The notes under the pieces: generated by a model
What the model was told of the DNA's origin: nothing
The model's database searches: none
The model's input: the letters and a program-made list of their open reading frames with translations, nothing else
Assembly: GCF_011030405.1 (NCBI RefSeq)
Contig: NZ_JAAJTJ010000021.1
Coordinates: 1-64,000 of the forward strand
Source of the DNA: Parapedobacter sp. SGR-10
GTDB taxonomy: Bacteria; Bacteroidota; Bacteroidia; Sphingobacteriales; Sphingobacteriaceae
DNA: 64,000 bases
Direction: 5' to 3'
Made by a program: the position numbers and the translations under genes
Shown: positions 1 to 9,144 of the stretch, in pieces
Numbering within the stretch: position 1 is the first letter of the stretch
How the letters are laid out: each line of letters starts with the position of its first letter

Positions 1-214
1 TATTTTAAACCCATATATCCAAAACAAAAAAACCTTAAAACAAATAAAATCCGCAACTGGCTGAAAAACTGAACGATATTTTTTGGAAATAAAAGCAAAA
101 GACCCTGCATACATGGAAAAATCTCTCTTCAAAAGTCCTTCAACAACTGTTCGCCAGTTATTCGAGATTGCTTCGATAGTCATAAGCCAACTCCGAACCT
201 GCCCCGAGAGTTAT
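1..214. other. Gap downstream of the porP-type gene
   Basis: A/T-rich sequence at the window edge. A 68-codon plus-strand frame (83-289) overlaps the porP end and has no recognisable content. No hairpin terminator or RNA gene was found. Confidence 0.4.
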
Positions 215-1111
215 CTACAACAACCCCACACCTCCCACTCTGTAACGCAGTCCTACCTCATGTGTATTGGTCGAAATACGTTGGTTTAACGTGTGGCTCC
301 TGCCGGCAAACTGGTAGCTGTAGCCGATACCAAAGTTGCCAAAGTTAAGCTGCATCAGCGCCGACAGATCTCCCTGGTTCTGCACCCCCATGCCTAGCCC
401 CAGTCTGCGTGCCATGAACAGCAGCACACTCACGTCGTAGCGCGGTGTCAGATCATCCATATGGCTCACCAATAGTGAGGGACGAAGATGAAATGCATCG
501 TCCAGACCGATCAAAGCACCGGCAGTGATGTAGTACACGTTACGGAACTCGTAGTCAACGTTGTCCTGCCTACTCAGCGAAAACCTCGGCATCGATATGC
601 CAAAGTAATAGCGGTCCGGACGGTAGTAACTCGTGCCGATACTCAAAAAACCACTTGTCTCCCGGACATCCTCCCGAAATGAGGGGTCGTTTTGATCGTC
701 GATACCCATATAGTTGCCCTGGAAGTGGATCAATCCCCCACCCATCGACAGGCTTAGGTATTCCTCCTCGGTGATACGGACCGCCTTGGCCACATAACCC
801 GAGAACTCTGTTTCTTTTGAAACCCCCATAGCCGCATGCTTCGCATCCAGACCCACCGTCAGCAAGGCATTACGGAACCCCACATTGCCACTGGCCCATA
901 CCGACTGGGGAGCACCCTCTACACCGATCCATTGGCTACGGCCCAAAACGGAAAAACTACCACCGAGATCCATCGTGCTCAGCGAACTGTTGAATGTGTT
1001 ACGTAGCTGGCCGAATTGGTTGTAGCTCACGCCATGCTGGGCATTTACTGTGGTTGTTAGTATCAAAAAAACGATTGTCGATAGAAAGAAATGTATGATT
1101 ATGTTTTTCAT
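215..1111 (-). CDS. PorP/SprF family type IX secretion outer membrane protein
   Basis: This is a 298-residue protein of the PorP/SprF family. These are outer-membrane beta-barrel proteins that work with the type IX secretion system to export or anchor a particular large substrate. The start is the ATG at 1111, because it begins a clear signal peptide (MKNIIIHFF...TVNAQ). The longer reading frame would start inside a palindromic repeat. The mature part has the family look: an N-terminal YNQFGQLRNTFNSSL stretch, alternating beta strands, an ISMPRFSLS segment, and an LNFGNFGIGYSYQF segment near the end. It lies 76 bp downstream of the giant type IX substrate gene on the same strand. Pairing of PorP/SprF proteins with such substrates is well known, so it is probably the dedicated partner of that adhesin. 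Family assignment is sure; the partner role is inferred from position. Confidence 0.88.
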   Translation of the reverse strand: MKNIIIHFFLSTIVFLILTTTVNAQHGVSYNQFGQLRNTFNSSLSTMDLGGSFSVLGRSQWIGVEGAPQSVWASGNVGFRNALLTVGLDAKHAAMGVSKETEFSGYVAKAVRITEEEYLSLSMGGGLIHFQGNYMGIDDQNDPSFREDVRETSGFLSIGTSYYRPDRYYFGISMPRFSLSRQDNVDYEFRNVYYITAGALIGLDDAFHLRPSLLVSHMDDLTPRYDVSVLLFMARRLGLGMGVQNQGDLSALMQLNFGNFGIGYSYQFAGRSHTLNQRISTNTHEVGLRYRVGGVGLL

Positions 1112-1127
1112 AGTTTGTTTTTTTATA

Positions 1128-1153
1128 TAGAGACGCAATGCATTGCGTCTCTA
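1128..1153. repeat. Palindromic element P1 (TAGAGAC arms)
   Basis: This is a perfect 26-bp palindrome with arms TAGAGACGCAATG. It lies between the adhesin stop (1188) and the porP start (1111), so it would form a hairpin in the adhesin-porP transcript. It belongs to the family with copies at 11139, 28221, 34094 and 35288. Confidence 0.85.
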
Positions 1154-1187
1154 CATGGATATATTTTCAAATTCCGGCAATCTCGAA

Positions 1188-4100
1188 TTAATTCACTGTC
1201 CGCTTCACCACGAAGAACCCTTTCTCCCGTTTCCATTGGCCACCGTCTTTCACGTCGAGATAATAATAATATGTGCCATCGCGGAGATATTGCCCGGTGA
1301 ACACGCGATCACGGTTGTCATAACTTTCGATCTCGGCCAGTACCTTGCCGGACTTGTCGAAGATGGTGATCCTATTTTCGGGATAGTCCCTGATACCTTC
1401 GATCATCAGGTAGTCGTTGATGCCGTCGCCGTTGGGTGACACAGCCTTGTGCACACGGATCGGTAGGGCCGCACCGGCATCGTTCGCGATGCCCACCGTC
1501 ACCGAAACAGGCTCCGCTGGCAGGTAGTTGTTGTTGCCCGCCTGACTGGCCGTGATGGTCACCGTACCCAGCCGCTCGACCTTCATCGTCAGGTCAGTGC
1601 TGTTTACCGTGGCGATCATCCCGTCGTCTATCGCAAGGTCCACAGGTAGTCCGCTGCTGGACGACACCTCCAGGGGTACCGTGCCCGCATCGCGGGAAAG
1701 CGTGCCCGGAGAAATGAACGTGATGACCTGAGGGGCACGGCTGATACTAGCCGCCGCACTGGCCGTCGTATTGAACGTGTAGTTTCCTGCATCCGTACCG
1801 CTGATGCTGATACCCGTCACGCTCACGGGCTTGTTGTTTCCTGCGTTCGCGTCGTTGAACGTCGCAGGGGCGTGCGTGATCGTCAGCTGGTCGCCAGATA
1901 CACGGTTGTCGCCAAGCGTGACAGTGGCTGCTGTCGTGCCGTCGTACACCTTGTCGCTTGCCGTGGCCGTGACCGTAAGGGCCCTGGCCGTGATGTTGGC
2001 CGTGGCGGATGCCGTCGTATTGAACGTGTAGTTGCCCGCATCCGTGCCGCTGATGCCAATGCCCGTGACGCTAACCGGCTTGCCCGTACCAACGTTCTTG
2101 TCGTTGAACGTAGCCGCTGCGTGGGTGACGGTCAGTATATCGCCCGACACACGGTTGTCGCCAAGCGTGACAGTCGCAGCAGTGTTCCCGTCGTAGACCT
2201 TGTTGCCGGCAGTCGCCGTCACCGTAAGGGGCCGGGGCGTAATGTTCGCCGTGGCAGAAGCCGTGGCATTGAACGTATAGTTGCCCGCATCCGTGCCGCT
2301 GATGCCGATGCCCGTGACGCTTACGGGCTTGCCCGTCCCAACGTGCTTGTTGTTGAACGTCGCAGAGGCGTGCGCGATCGTCAGCTGGTCGCCCGAAACA
2401 CGGTTATCGCCCAACGTGACAGTCACTGCTGTCGTACCGTCGTAGACCTTGTTCGAGGCGACAGCAGTGACTGTGAGCAACCTCGGGCTCACAACCAATT
2501 GACGTACCTGATTCAATGCCGGGGTATATGCGTCGTTGCCGGCCTGAGCAGCCGTAATATTCGCTGTACCTGCTCCTACTATATGGATATGACCGTCAAT
2601 GATAGTGGCCACGGATGGGTTGTCCGAGCTATATGTGACATCCAGCCCTGAAGAAGCTGTCGCACCCGCACCAAAATCCGCATCCCCATATGTTTTTGTC
2701 GGTAGAGCCTCAAAGGTAATGGCCTGCGGTGCTTTTGGCGTAGCACTGACTTCAGAACTTATTTCACTTTCATTACCTACCAAGTCCACTGCCGTTATAT
2801 GGTAATAGTAGGTGGTCCCATTGGTTAGACCTGTATGGGTATAGATAACTGCCGGGGCGGTTACTGTTGCCAGTACAGCGGTGGGGTTGGCACTTGTTCC
2901 GCCGTACACCCTATACGAAGCAAGGTCCGCATCGGTATTGGCCGTCCAGCTCAGTACATTCTGCATATTGCCAAAGTCGGCTACAAGACCGGTTGGTGTT
3001 TCCGGAGTTTTGGTATCTATCGCATAATTATTAGATTCCGTAGTGCCTGTTCCTGCATTGCCTGCCGCATCTGTTACGTCGGTCATGTCCAATGTAACCA
3101 CATTGGCAGCTTCCTCGATATTCGCTGTTGGCGTAAAGGTTGCCGTCCAGGTTATGCCACCGTTTGATGAAGAAACGATACTTAACGTTCCGTTGGCTAC
3201 ATTTAAATCTGCATTGGTGAAATTTGTAACCAATTCGCTGAAAGTGATAGTTACCAATGAGGTTTCGCCAGCTGATAAGGCTGCGTCTGCTACTACAATG
3301 GTTGCAGTTGGGCGTTTGGTATCTATCGCATAATTATTAGATTCCGTAGTGCCTGTTCCTGCATTGCCTGCCAAATCGGCTACGCCGGTATTGTCAAGCG
3401 TAATTACATTAGTGGCATCCTCAATATTCGCTGTTGGCGTAAAAGTTGCCGTCCAGGTTATGCCGCCGTCTGATGAAGAAATGGCACTTAACGTTCCGTT
3501 GGCTATGGTTAAATCCGCATTGGTAAATCCGGTTACGGCTTCGCTAAAGGTAATGGTTACCAAGGAGGTTTCGCCGGCTGATAAGGCAGCGTCTGTTACA
3601 ACAAGTGTTGCCGTTGGCCTTACACCATCTACCACAATGTCTTTGTTTGCCCCTAAAGAACCTGCTGCGCCCGGTGCAAACAGGGTTAATGTGGCATTGT
3701 TGCCCGCCAGGTCTTGTATGCTTCCGCTATTGAGGGCTAAAGCGGTGGTAGCTGCATAATCCAAATCGACACTTTCATCGCCTGCCTGTATGGTATAGGT
3801 AAAAGTAAGGGTTGATGTTCCCGTACCGGAAACATAATCAACCGTTCTGTCTGTTGTTCCGGTTTCTAAAGTGAGCCGGGGTGTGCCGCTTACATTTACC
3901 GTTTCGTCGAAATTTACCTGTACAGAGATAACGTCTCCTATCTTATAAGTTCCGTTAGCGGTAGATGACGTAACGCTGGTAATGGTTGGCGCGGTAATAT
4001 CAGGGCTGTTTAACACAAAATCATTACCTGTTCCACCTGCATAACCCACTTTAAGATTTTCACCATTAAACACATAATTCGCCCCTTCTGCATGCCCGTA

Positions 4101-7100
4101 GAAAAAGTAAGAGAAAGCATCTGTACCATCATTATCAATAAAAATAAAAGAGTCGCCTTCCTGTGGGATGTAGGTGCCGGACAGAGACAAAACACCTCTT
4201 AAAGTCCCTTCTCCGTTTAATTTTAACTGGCTATAATCTGTGCCTGCTGTTATACCATTTACCATAACTTCAAAAGCACTTTCAATATCCAGGGTTAGAT
4301 TACCATTAATGGTCAATTGCCCCACACCATTAACGCCTGGAGCTAAAGTTGCCCCTGAGCTGGTATATACATCCCCTGTTATAACACCTGTACCTGTAAG
4401 TTTAGCATTGTTATTTGCTCCGCCCAAAATACTGCCGGTAATATTTAATGTCCCCGCAGAAATATACGTCCGGCCGGCATAAGTATTAGTGCCTGAAAGG
4501 GTTAGCTCCCCTGTACCCTCTTTATATAAATCTCCTGTACCTCCAATGGCCCCGCTTAAAGTAACATTCGCACTGTTACTAATAGCGGCGGCATCGTCTG
4601 TCAAAATGATAGCATTATCGACAGTTGTAGCCCCGGTAATAGCCAATGTTGCCCCTGAACCCATCGACAAAGTCCCTGAACCCAGATTATTATCCCCGGA
4701 AACGGAAAGTGTCCCTTCCGAAACCGTGGTAGCGCCTGTATAGGTATTAACTCCTGATAAAGTAAAAGTTCCTGTACCTGTTTTTGCTATGCTTCCGGAT
4801 CCTGATATTACGCCGCTAAGGGTTACATTTTCGCTATTTACAAAAGCGGCTGTACCGCTAATAGTGATTCCATTATCGATATTGGTATTGCCTGTAACCT
4901 CTAACGTACCCGTATCAATAATTAGCCCACCCGATGTTAAATTAGCATCGGAGGTAACAGCCAGAGCGCTGCTTTGCCAAATCCTTGTTGTTCCGGTAGC
5001 GCTGTTTGTACCCGACAGGGTTACTTTGCCCCCTCCGAAAACTACTAAATCTCCGACACCCTTAAAGTTATTCGCGATAGAAATATTGCCCGAATTATTA
5101 AAATCAAGTTTAACTCCGCTGCCTAATGTAATATCTGCACCGGTAATAGCGATGATGGCATTATCGTTTACAATGGCAAGGCTTTCGCTAATGCTTAGCG
5201 CACCTGCCAGCGTAATGGTTGCATTATTAAGGGCGCTGGATAAAATCAATCGTTGTGTGCCTGTGCCATCGGCGGCAGCTATGGCCACGGCCTCGCTAAA
5301 GCTTACACCGTCGCTTACGTTAATGGTTGGCGTATCGGTAATATTGGTGATATAAATATCGTCTGAGGTTACGGTTACATTGGCAACAGCGCTAGCCGAA
5401 CCATCGCTAAAAGTAAAGCGTATAGTAGCATCGCCTGCCGGGGTATCGTTACGGTAAGTAACGCGTTGCAACACATTGTTGACCAATGCTCTGGTAGCTG
5501 TGGTGCCGCTGCCGGTAAAGTTTATGGTGAGTACACCGCCTGTATGGGTAAAAGTGGCAAAAGTGAGCCCTCCGCTTTGCAGGTTGCCGCCGCTAACGGT
5601 GAACAACGCACCTCCATCATTAAAGTCAAAAACATCTGACGGAACTGTGCCCGGGCGTTGTACCGTTAAAGAAGCCCCCGCGTAATTGCCGTTTCCGCCA
5701 TTAAGGGCGTCCATTTCGGCATCGCTTACTGTGGCATTTCCACCAATATCCAAAACAACCGTATTGCCCACACCTGACCAGGGCATGGAATCTCCGTTGA
5801 GGTTGGCTACCGTAGGGGCGGTGTTTGCCGGAGCAGAACCCGGCCCAATTTCAACTTCAAAAATGAGGTCTTTATCAATATGAGCCGTACTGCCAACATA
5901 CATACTACCGCCTGCGTAAATGCTCTGAAATATAACATCAGGAGTCACAGCAATCCTCCTACCAAAATACAATTGAGCCTGATTATTTACTCCCTCGAAA
6001 CTAAACGTATAAGACTGGCCACTGGTAACATATATATTCAAGTCTGAAACATCTGCAATGGTAAAATCTGTTGCGTGTGTAGCTACCACCATAGAACTTT
6101 TAGGTACGGTAACTGTGCCTAATATATTGCCAGACAAACCACTTCCCTGCCGGATAATTAATGTTAAATCCTGAGGGTAGTCGTTTCCTAAAGCTCCATT
6201 TAAAAACTTTATTTTGGATAGTTTACCATCCTGACAAGCTGTAAAACTTTGGCCAAAATGAACATAATCCTGTGCGCTTTGATCACCCATATCCACATCT
6301 GCCATTATTGCAGAAACTGTGCAATCATCGCTTGTCACGACAATACTCACCGTCTTGGTTGCCGGGGCACTGTCATCTGTGCCATCGCTTACCACAAAAG
6401 AAATGGTGCGATCAGCCGTATTAGGGTTATCTGAGCTATTGTTGTAGGTTATAGACCTTAGCGCTGCCTGATAGTTTGCGAGCGAAGCTGTACCCGTTAA
6501 TGAAAGCACACCTGTCGAATGATTATAATTTCCTGTTATCCCATTTTGATTTGTAAATGCCAACATGTCCTGCCCGCTTTGGAAATTGCCGCTAATGCTT
6601 ACCGCTGCCGAGGTCAGGGTGGCATTATCGCTATCGGTTACGGTAAGGGAATTGTCTATAGCTACCGGAGCGCCTTCTGTAAAAGCGGTGGTGCCAGCAC
6701 TCGTTGTAATGGTTGGAGGAGTATTGGTGACCACTGTTCCTACATCTACGCTCCCCGGTCCTATTATTTCAAAAGTAATCGCACCTGTTGCGCCGGGACT
6801 ATAACTTGTCATTACAATGGTATAGGTTACTCCGGCATTTAAGGCTATACTATTTATTTTTGATTTATAATCACTGGCTGAAATATCATCATTAGCTATG
6901 ATAAGTCCGTCTAAAGGTGAAGATGGGTCAAATGATGAATATAAAAACACAAAAGTGTCTTCACCACTCGACGAGAGACTCGCTGTTTTTACACCAATGG
7001 AATAATTCCCCGTGCCGGATGGGGTGATTGTCCTTATGAAATAATTATAATTGGTTGCAGAAACTCCAGAAAAATCCGTTGGAAGCAACTGTTTTGTCCA

Positions 7101-8300
7101 ATCATAATCTATTTCCTCTCCGGGACGCCATGGTCTTTTAAATGTATTGACCTCTTCCAAGTCTCCAGAGAAAGTAGTTGTCATGATAATCGGACCGCTC
7201 CTTGCACTTTCTACTGCTGTACCGAAATCTGTACCGTCTCTTGGCGTGACTTCAAAGCTGATATACCTACCGGCATCGTCTGCTGTTAATGTATAAGTAG
7301 TGGAAGTCGCAGATGCGATTGCTACCTTGCCCGCTCCTGCCGCATCATCGTAACGGTACCATTTAAAAGTACTGCCACTTTGCGGATTACCCTCGGCATC
7401 CGCATAGACGTAGCTTCCGATAAGGGTTTGCCCTACTGTCAAAGTACCTGTTACAGATACAGATGAGGCAGTTGGGGGGGTATTAGCCGAAGCCCCGCCC
7501 GAAAACAAACGAAAATTGTCTATGGCAAATTCTTGAGTCTGATAGGCATCAGCACTTGCCCGAAAACGTAGTTCCATTGTAGTACCTGTACCAGTTATGT
7601 TCCAGCCAAATTCCTGAAATGTTCTGGATAACAACGCACCATCTCCGAACAAATCACCATCGGTATCAACCCTTAGGCGTCCACTTATTCCACCAGCACC
7701 CGATTTGTCCGGATAGATTCCGCCTGCCTTCATCCACGATCCGGCATCTATTTTATACTCCACTTCCATGAAATCATAGACATCACCAAAATCTTTATTT
7801 TGCCATTCATGTCCATTATTAGCAGCAAACAATCCCTTGAACGACAGGTCTGACTTGCCGCTTATATCTATACCACTCCAGGTGATGGTTTGTATTTTGT
7901 CGTCTGCATCGTTTGTTCCGGTTCTAACCCTGTCAGTATCCTCGCCTGCCCAAAACTTATTGCCCTGTACATTCTGGTACGATGTCGCCGTTTCTGGCGA
8001 AATAGGGGCTTGCAAATTGATATTGCTTCCATCTGTCCTTAAAAAATAGGTCACATATGGAGTAGAAGTATTGGGAGTGGTATTCCCGCCTCCCCACCCG
8101 CCCTCCAAAGACGGAGTACGTGTTCCCGAGCTGGGCGCACCTGTATCTTCAAAGGTATCTGACCAAAACTGTGTTTGTGCTATCCCGCTTTTCAGACTCA
8201 TGAGCAAAAAAAGCATCAACCAGAGTGGTCCCTGTTTTGAAAACAGAGTTGTCCATACATTCCTATATTTTTTCTTCATATTGGTAAGGTTTTTCATCAT
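1188..8300 (-). CDS. Giant multidomain adhesin with type IX (CHU_C) C-terminal domain
   Basis: This is a 2370-residue secreted surface protein. I chose the ATG at 8300 (MMKNLTNMKKKYRN) because the longer frame starts with TTG. A second possible ATG is at 8279. A signal peptide ends at about SGIAQ. Domains in order: an N-terminal lectin-like module (about 35-270); cadherin/Ig-like modules with NTPP linkers; autotransporter-associated beta-strand repeats (about 1050-1370, recurring LSGxNTYTGxT and GTL); two near-identical Ig-like repeats ending in AGNAGTGTTESNNYAIDTK (about 1563-1767); a fibronectin type III domain (about 1770-1855); three MBG/YDG repeats (KVYDGTTA, TLGDNRVSGD, GISGTDAGNYTF; about 1930-2180); and a gliding-motility-type C-terminal domain (VSPNGDGINDYLMIEGI, about 2283-2370) that directs type IX export. 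No enzyme active site was recognised, so adhesion or a surface filament role is likely. Base composition changes sharply inside the gene. Confidence 0.9.
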   Translation of the reverse strand: MMKNLTNMKKKYRNVWTTLFSKQGPLWLMLFLLMSLKSGIAQTQFWSDTFEDTGAPSSGTRTPSLEGGWGGGNTTPNTSTPYVTYFLRTDGSNINLQAPISPETATSYQNVQGNKFWAGEDTDRVRTGTNDADDKIQTITWSGIDISGKSDLSFKGLFAANNGHEWQNKDFGDVYDFMEVEYKIDAGSWMKAGGIYPDKSGAGGISGRLRVDTDGDLFGDGALLSRTFQEFGWNITGTGTTMELRFRASADAYQTQEFAIDNFRLFSGGASANTPPTASSVSVTGTLTVGQTLIGSYVYADAEGNPQSGSTFKWYRYDDAAGAGKVAIASATSTTYTLTADDAGRYISFEVTPRDGTDFGTAVESARSGPIIMTTTFSGDLEEVNTFKRPWRPGEEIDYDWTKQLLPTDFSGVSATNYNYFIRTITPSGTGNYSIGVKTASLSSSGEDTFVFLYSSFDPSSPLDGLIIANDDISASDYKSKINSIALNAGVTYTIVMTSYSPGATGAITFEIIGPGSVDVGTVVTNTPPTITTSAGTTAFTEGAPVAIDNSLTVTDSDNATLTSAAVSISGNFQSGQDMLAFTNQNGITGNYNHSTGVLSLTGTASLANYQAALRSITYNNSSDNPNTADRTISFVVSDGTDDSAPATKTVSIVVTSDDCTVSAIMADVDMGDQSAQDYVHFGQSFTACQDGKLSKIKFLNGALGNDYPQDLTLIIRQGSGLSGNILGTVTVPKSSMVVATHATDFTIADVSDLNIYVTSGQSYTFSFEGVNNQAQLYFGRRIAVTPDVIFQSIYAGGSMYVGSTAHIDKDLIFEVEIGPGSAPANTAPTVANLNGDSMPWSGVGNTVVLDIGGNATVSDAEMDALNGGNGNYAGASLTVQRPGTVPSDVFDFNDGGALFTVSGGNLQSGGLTFATFTHTGGVLTINFTGSGTTATRALVNNVLQRVTYRNDTPAGDATIRFTFSDGSASAVANVTVTSDDIYITNITDTPTINVSDGVSFSEAVAIAAADGTGTQRLILSSALNNATITLAGALSISESLAIVNDNAIIAITGADITLGSGVKLDFNNSGNISIANNFKGVGDLVVFGGGKVTLSGTNSATGTTRIWQSSALAVTSDANLTSGGLIIDTGTLEVTGNTNIDNGITISGTAAFVNSENVTLSGVISGSGSIAKTGTGTFTLSGVNTYTGATTVSEGTLSVSGDNNLGSGTLSMGSGATLAITGATTVDNAIILTDDAAAISNSANVTLSGAIGGTGDLYKEGTGELTLSGTNTYAGRTYISAGTLNITGSILGGANNNAKLTGTGVITGDVYTSSGATLAPGVNGVGQLTINGNLTLDIESAFEVMVNGITAGTDYSQLKLNGEGTLRGVLSLSGTYIPQEGDSFIFIDNDGTDAFSYFFYGHAEGANYVFNGENLKVGYAGGTGNDFVLNSPDITAPTITSVTSSTANGTYKIGDVISVQVNFDETVNVSGTPRLTLETGTTDRTVDYVSGTGTSTLTFTYTIQAGDESVDLDYAATTALALNSGSIQDLAGNNATLTLFAPGAAGSLGANKDIVVDGVRPTATLVVTDAALSAGETSLVTITFSEAVTGFTNADLTIANGTLSAISSSDGGITWTATFTPTANIEDATNVITLDNTGVADLAGNAGTGTTESNNYAIDTKRPTATIVVADAALSAGETSLVTITFSELVTNFTNADLNVANGTLSIVSSSNGGITWTATFTPTANIEEAANVVTLDMTDVTDAAGNAGTGTTESNNYAIDTKTPETPTGLVADFGNMQNVLSWTANTDADLASYRVYGGTSANPTAVLATVTAPAVIYTHTGLTNGTTYYYHITAVDLVGNESEISSEVSATPKAPQAITFEALPTKTYGDADFGAGATASSGLDVTYSSDNPSVATIIDGHIHIVGAGTANITAAQAGNDAYTPALNQVRQLVVSPRLLTVTAVASNKVYDGTTAVTVTLGDNRVSGDQLTIAHASATFNNKHVGTGKPVSVTGIGISGTDAGNYTFNATASATANITPRPLTVTATAGNKVYDGNTAATVTLGDNRVSGDILTVTHAAATFNDKNVGTGKPVSVTGIGISGTDAGNYTFNTTASATANITARALTVTATASDKVYDGTTAATVTLGDNRVSGDQLTITHAPATFNDANAGNNKPVSVTGISISGTDAGNYTFNTTASAAASISRAPQVITFISPGTLSRDAGTVPLEVSSSSGLPVDLAIDDGMIATVNSTDLTMKVERLGTVTITASQAGNNNYLPAEPVSVTVGIANDAGAALPIRVHKAVSPNGDGINDYLMIEGIRDYPENRITIFDKSGKVLAEIESYDNRDRVFTGQYLRDGTYYYYLDVKDGGQWKREKGFFVVKRTVN
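1752..2500 (-). repeat. Three tandem MBG/YDG-domain repeats, 249-bp period
   Basis: Within the adhesin gene three units of exactly 249 bp (83 residues) follow one another. The phrase CACGGTT(G/A)TCGCC recurs at 1901, 2150 and 2399. The units are strongly similar in DNA and noticeably richer in G+C than the middle of the gene, which suggests recent internal duplication. Confidence 0.85.
3011..3622 (-). repeat. Two tandem Ig-like (BIg_19-type) repeats, 306-bp period
   Basis: Two near-identical units of 306 bp (102 residues) lie in the adhesin gene. The string TGGTATCTATCGCATAATTA starts at 3011 and again at 3317. The encoded units share SLVTITFSE, GGITWTATFTPTANIE and TESNNYAIDTK. Confidence 0.85.
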
Positions 8301-8372
8301 CAGGACTGATTTGGAATCCAAAAACAGACCCAACAGTTTTTCATATTTTATATACAGGTAGAATTCGAGGAA

Positions 8373-8380
8373 CGAAAGTA
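8373..8380 (-). promoter_or_regulatory. Possible -7 box of the adhesin gene
   Basis: TACTTTCG on the minus strand matches seven of the eight positions of the Bacteroidota -7 consensus TAnnTTTG (four of them fixed TTTG). A weak TTTC lies 19 bp upstream. The box is about 75 bp before the adhesin ATG. It is weak evidence by itself, but it would place the palindrome at 8418 about 60 bp upstream of the transcription start. Confidence 0.3.
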
Positions 8381-8417
8381 AAAGTTTCCTTGTAGAAGTG
8401 AAACAGCTTCCTTAGAT

Positions 8418-8437
8418 TTATTGACATATGTCAATAA
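8418..8437. promoter_or_regulatory. FNR/Crp-like operator palindrome
   Basis: TTATTGACATATGTCAATAA is a perfect 20-bp palindrome. Its core TTGAC-N4-GTCAA resembles FNR/CRP-type half sites (TTGAT-N4-ATCAA). It lies in the gap between the end of the Crp/Fnr-family gene and the start of the adhesin gene, with no T tract or GC-rich stem that would make it a terminator. The role as an operator of the adhesin gene is inference. Confidence 0.5.
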
Positions 8438-8443
8438 GTTTTA

Positions 8444-9061
8444 TTACTTTATGGGGGTATGCAGGGACTTGGTTCGAATGCGGCACAGGGTTTCCAACTT
8501 CATGCCTAAATAGGATGCGATGTATTTCATGGGAATACGACCGATCAATTCGGGTCGTGTCAAGACCAATCGTCTGTACCTCTTCTCTGCCGAAGGCAGG
8601 CGCGATAAAAAGGCTCGTTCTTCCGCATCCCGATAATAGCGTTCCAATATTTTTCGTCCAATGATGTTGGCTTCGTGGAAACGTTCGTATATTTCGTCGA
8701 TCGACCGCCTTGTGATCTCTATCAGTATACTGTCCTCTATGACCTGCAGATATTCCTCGGCTTCCTTATCCAGTCCCAGATTGCGTATGCTACCCACAAT
8801 ATTGTTTTCGCCATTGATCCAGGTCGTGATCTCTCTCCCCTCGTCTTTGATAAAACACCGCACGCATCCCTTCACGATAAAATAGAGTTTTTCTTCCTTA
8901 TCCAAGGCACTCCGGATAAACCTTCCTTTTTTGACCGTGAGATAGGTTGATTTTTGACGTATAAAGGCGGCGGCCTCAGCAGACACGGGATGGATAGCAT
9001 GAAAACAAGCGATAAGCTCGAACCCAGTAATCCCCTGTAATTGATTCGGTAGATATTCCAT
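8444..9061 (-). CDS. Crp/Fnr family transcriptional regulator
   Basis: This 205-residue regulator has an N-terminal cyclic-nucleotide-binding-like beta-roll (about 15-125; VKKGRFIRSALDKEEKLYFIVKGCVRCFI, then EGREITTWINGENNIVGS) and a C-terminal helix-turn-helix (about 165-205; GRIPMKYIASYLGMKLETLCRIR). The short C-terminal half and the RLPSAEKRYRRL helix are typical of the many Crp-like regulators in Bacteroidota whose ligand is not known. No cluster of four cysteines is present, so it is not an iron-sulfur FNR. It faces the TRIC channel gene, and the adhesin gene follows on the same strand after a gap that holds an FNR-like palindrome. It may control either neighbour or itself. Confidence 0.88.
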   Translation of the reverse strand: MEYLPNQLQGITGFELIACFHAIHPVSAEAAAFIRQKSTYLTVKKGRFIRSALDKEEKLYFIVKGCVRCFIKDEGREITTWINGENNIVGSIRNLGLDKEAEEYLQVIEDSILIEITRRSIDEIYERFHEANIIGRKILERYYRDAEERAFLSRLPSAEKRYRRLVLTRPELIGRIPMKYIASYLGMKLETLCRIRTKSLHTPIK

Positions 9062-9079
9062 AGGTACTGTTCGGTGCCC

Positions 9080-9112
9080 TAAAGATAATTGTTTTTTTTA
9101 TCCCATGCCAAA
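9080..9112 (-). promoter_or_regulatory. Promoter of the Crp/Fnr gene
   Basis: On the minus strand TTTG (9109-9112) is followed after 21 bp by TATCTTTA (9080-9087), seven of eight matches to TAnnTTTG. The spacing fits the Bacteroidota -33/-7 pattern, and the start codon is about 20 bp further on. Confidence 0.5.
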
Positions 9113-9144
9113 TTTATGTAAACTTGTCTAAATAACCGTTGACG

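Noticed and set aside
1752..2500. Regularly spaced repeats resembling an array
   Set aside because: The 249-bp period is a multiple of three and encodes an 83-residue protein domain. No short repeats or spacers of CRISPR type and no cas genes are present.
1872..2651. A 259-codon plus-strand frame opposite the MBG repeats
   Set aside because: It is a by-product of the G/C-rich repeats read on the other strand. Its residues are an Arg/Ala/Val-rich jumble with internal repetition at the same 249-bp period.
4789..5355. A 188-codon plus-strand frame opposite the beta-strand repeats
   Set aside because: Low-complexity Leu/Val/Pro/Ser content is the mirror of the Gly/Thr/Ser-rich adhesin on the minus strand. 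It has no start signal or neighbours.
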